Below, piece after piece: positions 62,640 to 64,000 of a stretch of 64,000 nucleotides of DNA. Origin of the DNA: Armadillidium nasatum (Eukaryota; Arthropoda; Malacostraca; Isopoda; Armadillidiidae); the NCBI GenBank assembly GCA_009176605.1, contig SEYY01001052.1, positions 1 to 64,000 on the forward strand, given 5' to 3'. Each line of letters opens with the position of its first letter. Position 1 is the first letter of the stretch. The position numbers were made by a program, and so were the translations under genes. The notes beneath the pieces are model-generated. The model worked only from the letters and a program-made list of their open reading frames with translations. It made no database searches and was not told the origin of the DNA.

Positions 62640-63300
62640 ATGAAATGCAATTCAATACTGTTTTAAGTTATATTTTAAAGATTATTTTCTCCAAATTTTT
62701 GTCCATCATTGTCTGTACACTCTTTGAGTCATATTCTAAAGACTGCCATGCCTTGAAGGGCCATGTCAGGTGGAACAGCGACTATTTCTCTCTCTCTCTG
62801 AATAAAAACATTAAAGGCGTCAACTGTTTGTGGTCGATGAGTATACATTCGTGATTTAAGTAGCCCCAAAGAATACAATCACAAGGAATGAGTCCAAAGG
62901 ACCCCAATATCACCACACAACGAGATCAGGAAACTTAAAATTCAATGATCTTTGAGCTGTATATGCTGTAGCTCCATCTTGCTGAAACAACACACTGCGT
63001 TCCTCAAGCTCAGATGTTCGAGTTGGTGGCCTTAAGAGGTTTTCTAGTTTATGGATGTAATAAAAAGAGGTTAACAGAAACGTCACCAACAGAAGAAATA
63101 ATGACCCATGATGGCAACATCGGCAACAACGCTTTACACAGTCACTCGCTCACAGTGGAACAATCGTTCTTGTTGAATGCGAGGATTGTCTTCAGTCTAG
63201 TAGCGAAGCTTTTGATAGAATGTTTACACAGCAACTCGAGTAAAAATGACCTTCGTCATTGCACAAGAGAGTAATAGTGTATCTTTCTGAGCATGTTGCA
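62640..63300 (-). pseudogene. mariner-superfamily transposase relic
   Basis: Minus-strand strings in changing frames: LFHCERVTV and MGHYFF (63110-63180), FQQDGATAYTAQRSLNF (62930-62985), then a FFLWGYL-like region as ILWGYLNHE (62845-62875), ending PPDMALQGMAVFRI and LKECTDNDG (62690-62775). The QQDGATAHT and DFFLWGYLK strings mark the DDE transposase family common in arthropods. The helix-turn-helix start is missing, and stops and shifts are frequent. Confidence 0.75.
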
Positions 63301-63416
63301 GAATATTCTCTCATAACCCCTTCAGCTTAACCAGTATGCAGCATTACATTTCTGTACAACTATCATTTTAAATGGATGGAAGTGGGAGTCTTTGGGTAAA
63401 ATTGTCCTTGCAGCAT

Positions 63417-64000
63417 TTTTTGTGATCTTTCTTTGAAGATCACATTACTTCTCTTTCTAAACAAGCTTCTAAAAAGATGAGTATTCTGTGGCTACTTTGG
63501 AATTTTTTCACTTCATCCCAGTTGCTTCCTCTTTATATAGGTGTGTTTGCTTCTGTATGTTGTTCAACTCACACATCTGGGGTACTTTTACAAAAAAAGT
63601 TTTCCTCAAAAAGGTTAGAGTCTAAGGGTTTTCCTCATAAATTCTTTCCTTTTTACAACCTCTCTGGAATCTCTTTCGGCCCAACAAATGGTTATGTCAC
63701 TTTCTCTATACTATCGCTATTATAATGAACGCTGCTCTTCTAAACTCTCCAGTTGCATACCTCCAAAATTGAGAAAGGCTCGAGCAACACGTCTTTTACA
63801 CAGTCTCATCAATTCTATGTCCAACTCTCTGACGCCATGATCAACCGCTATGCTCAATCTTACATGTACACTACTGGTATCGCCAGGAAAACACTCCCTA
63901 TACCTTTTTTCCTAACTTCCTTTGACTTGCACACCTTCAAACGCAGTATATCGGCACATGTTGACCTTTAATCGACCTGTTTAAGATATTCTGCAAGACA
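63417..64000 (+). mobile_element. LINE family A, 3' part (copy A12), continues off the right edge
   Basis: Begins at the [18 protein letters not shown]-like string (63420-63475) and runs through LLPLYIGVFASVCC and the SQSYMYTTGIARKTLPI region near 63850-63900. Decayed, with several frameshifts. The terminal hairpin lies beyond the window. Confidence 0.78.

Overview
The window is eukaryotic, AT-rich and made almost entirely of repeats. It carries one recognisable host gene: a DNAJC7/TPR2-like Hsp70/Hsp90 co-chaperone on the minus strand. Five exons are visible (61920-62084, 38963-39128, 29313-29459, 10433-10594, 9554-9687). Their splice phases agree throughout and they give about 257 residues: the last TPR repeats, the whole J domain and the C-terminus ending FQFQFG. 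Upstream exons lie beyond position 64000. Introns are about 22.8, 9.5, 18.7 and 0.75 kb, and nearly all other sequence sits inside them or just 3' of the gene. The LINE families, a BEL/Pao element, many hAT and mariner relics and about 36 long (TA)n arrays suggest an arthropod, most likely a decapod crustacean (inference from family resemblance, not a search).

Layout. 1-795 is the 5' part of a LINE (family A, minus). 1030-3100 is a Ty3/gypsy fossil, and 3358-3890 looks like an LTR. 4079-7735 holds LINE A and LINE B copies on the minus strand. 8000-8340 is an unexplained GC-richer block. The gene ends at 9554. Intron 10595-29312 holds a hAT transposon (10676-25518, perfect 8-bp target duplication) with a BEL/Pao element (11312-21438, paired LTRs) nested in it. 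A 100-N assembly gap follows, flanked by a 2.1-kb duplicate that looks like an unmerged contig overlap. The same intron then has an unnamed transposon-associated pseudogene and a mariner relic. Intron 29460-38962 holds LINE A copies and a second hAT carrying a LINE insertion. Intron 39129-61919 holds more LINE A and B copies, hAT, Penelope and RTE-like relics and a hAT MITE. 62640-64000 has a mariner-superfamily transposase relic and another LINE.

Recurrent themes. (1) LINE A ends in a short stem-loop followed directly by (TA)n, and most copies have (TA)n on both sides, so this LINE probably seeds or targets (TA)n arrays. (2) Two DNAJC7 splice acceptors are formed directly by (TA)n arrays and a third by (TTA)n, with no ordinary polypyrimidine tract. 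(3) The BEL element and the DNA beside it hold several arrays of short hairpin units whose stems differ from unit to unit yet stay self-complementary. This is the least explained signal in the window.
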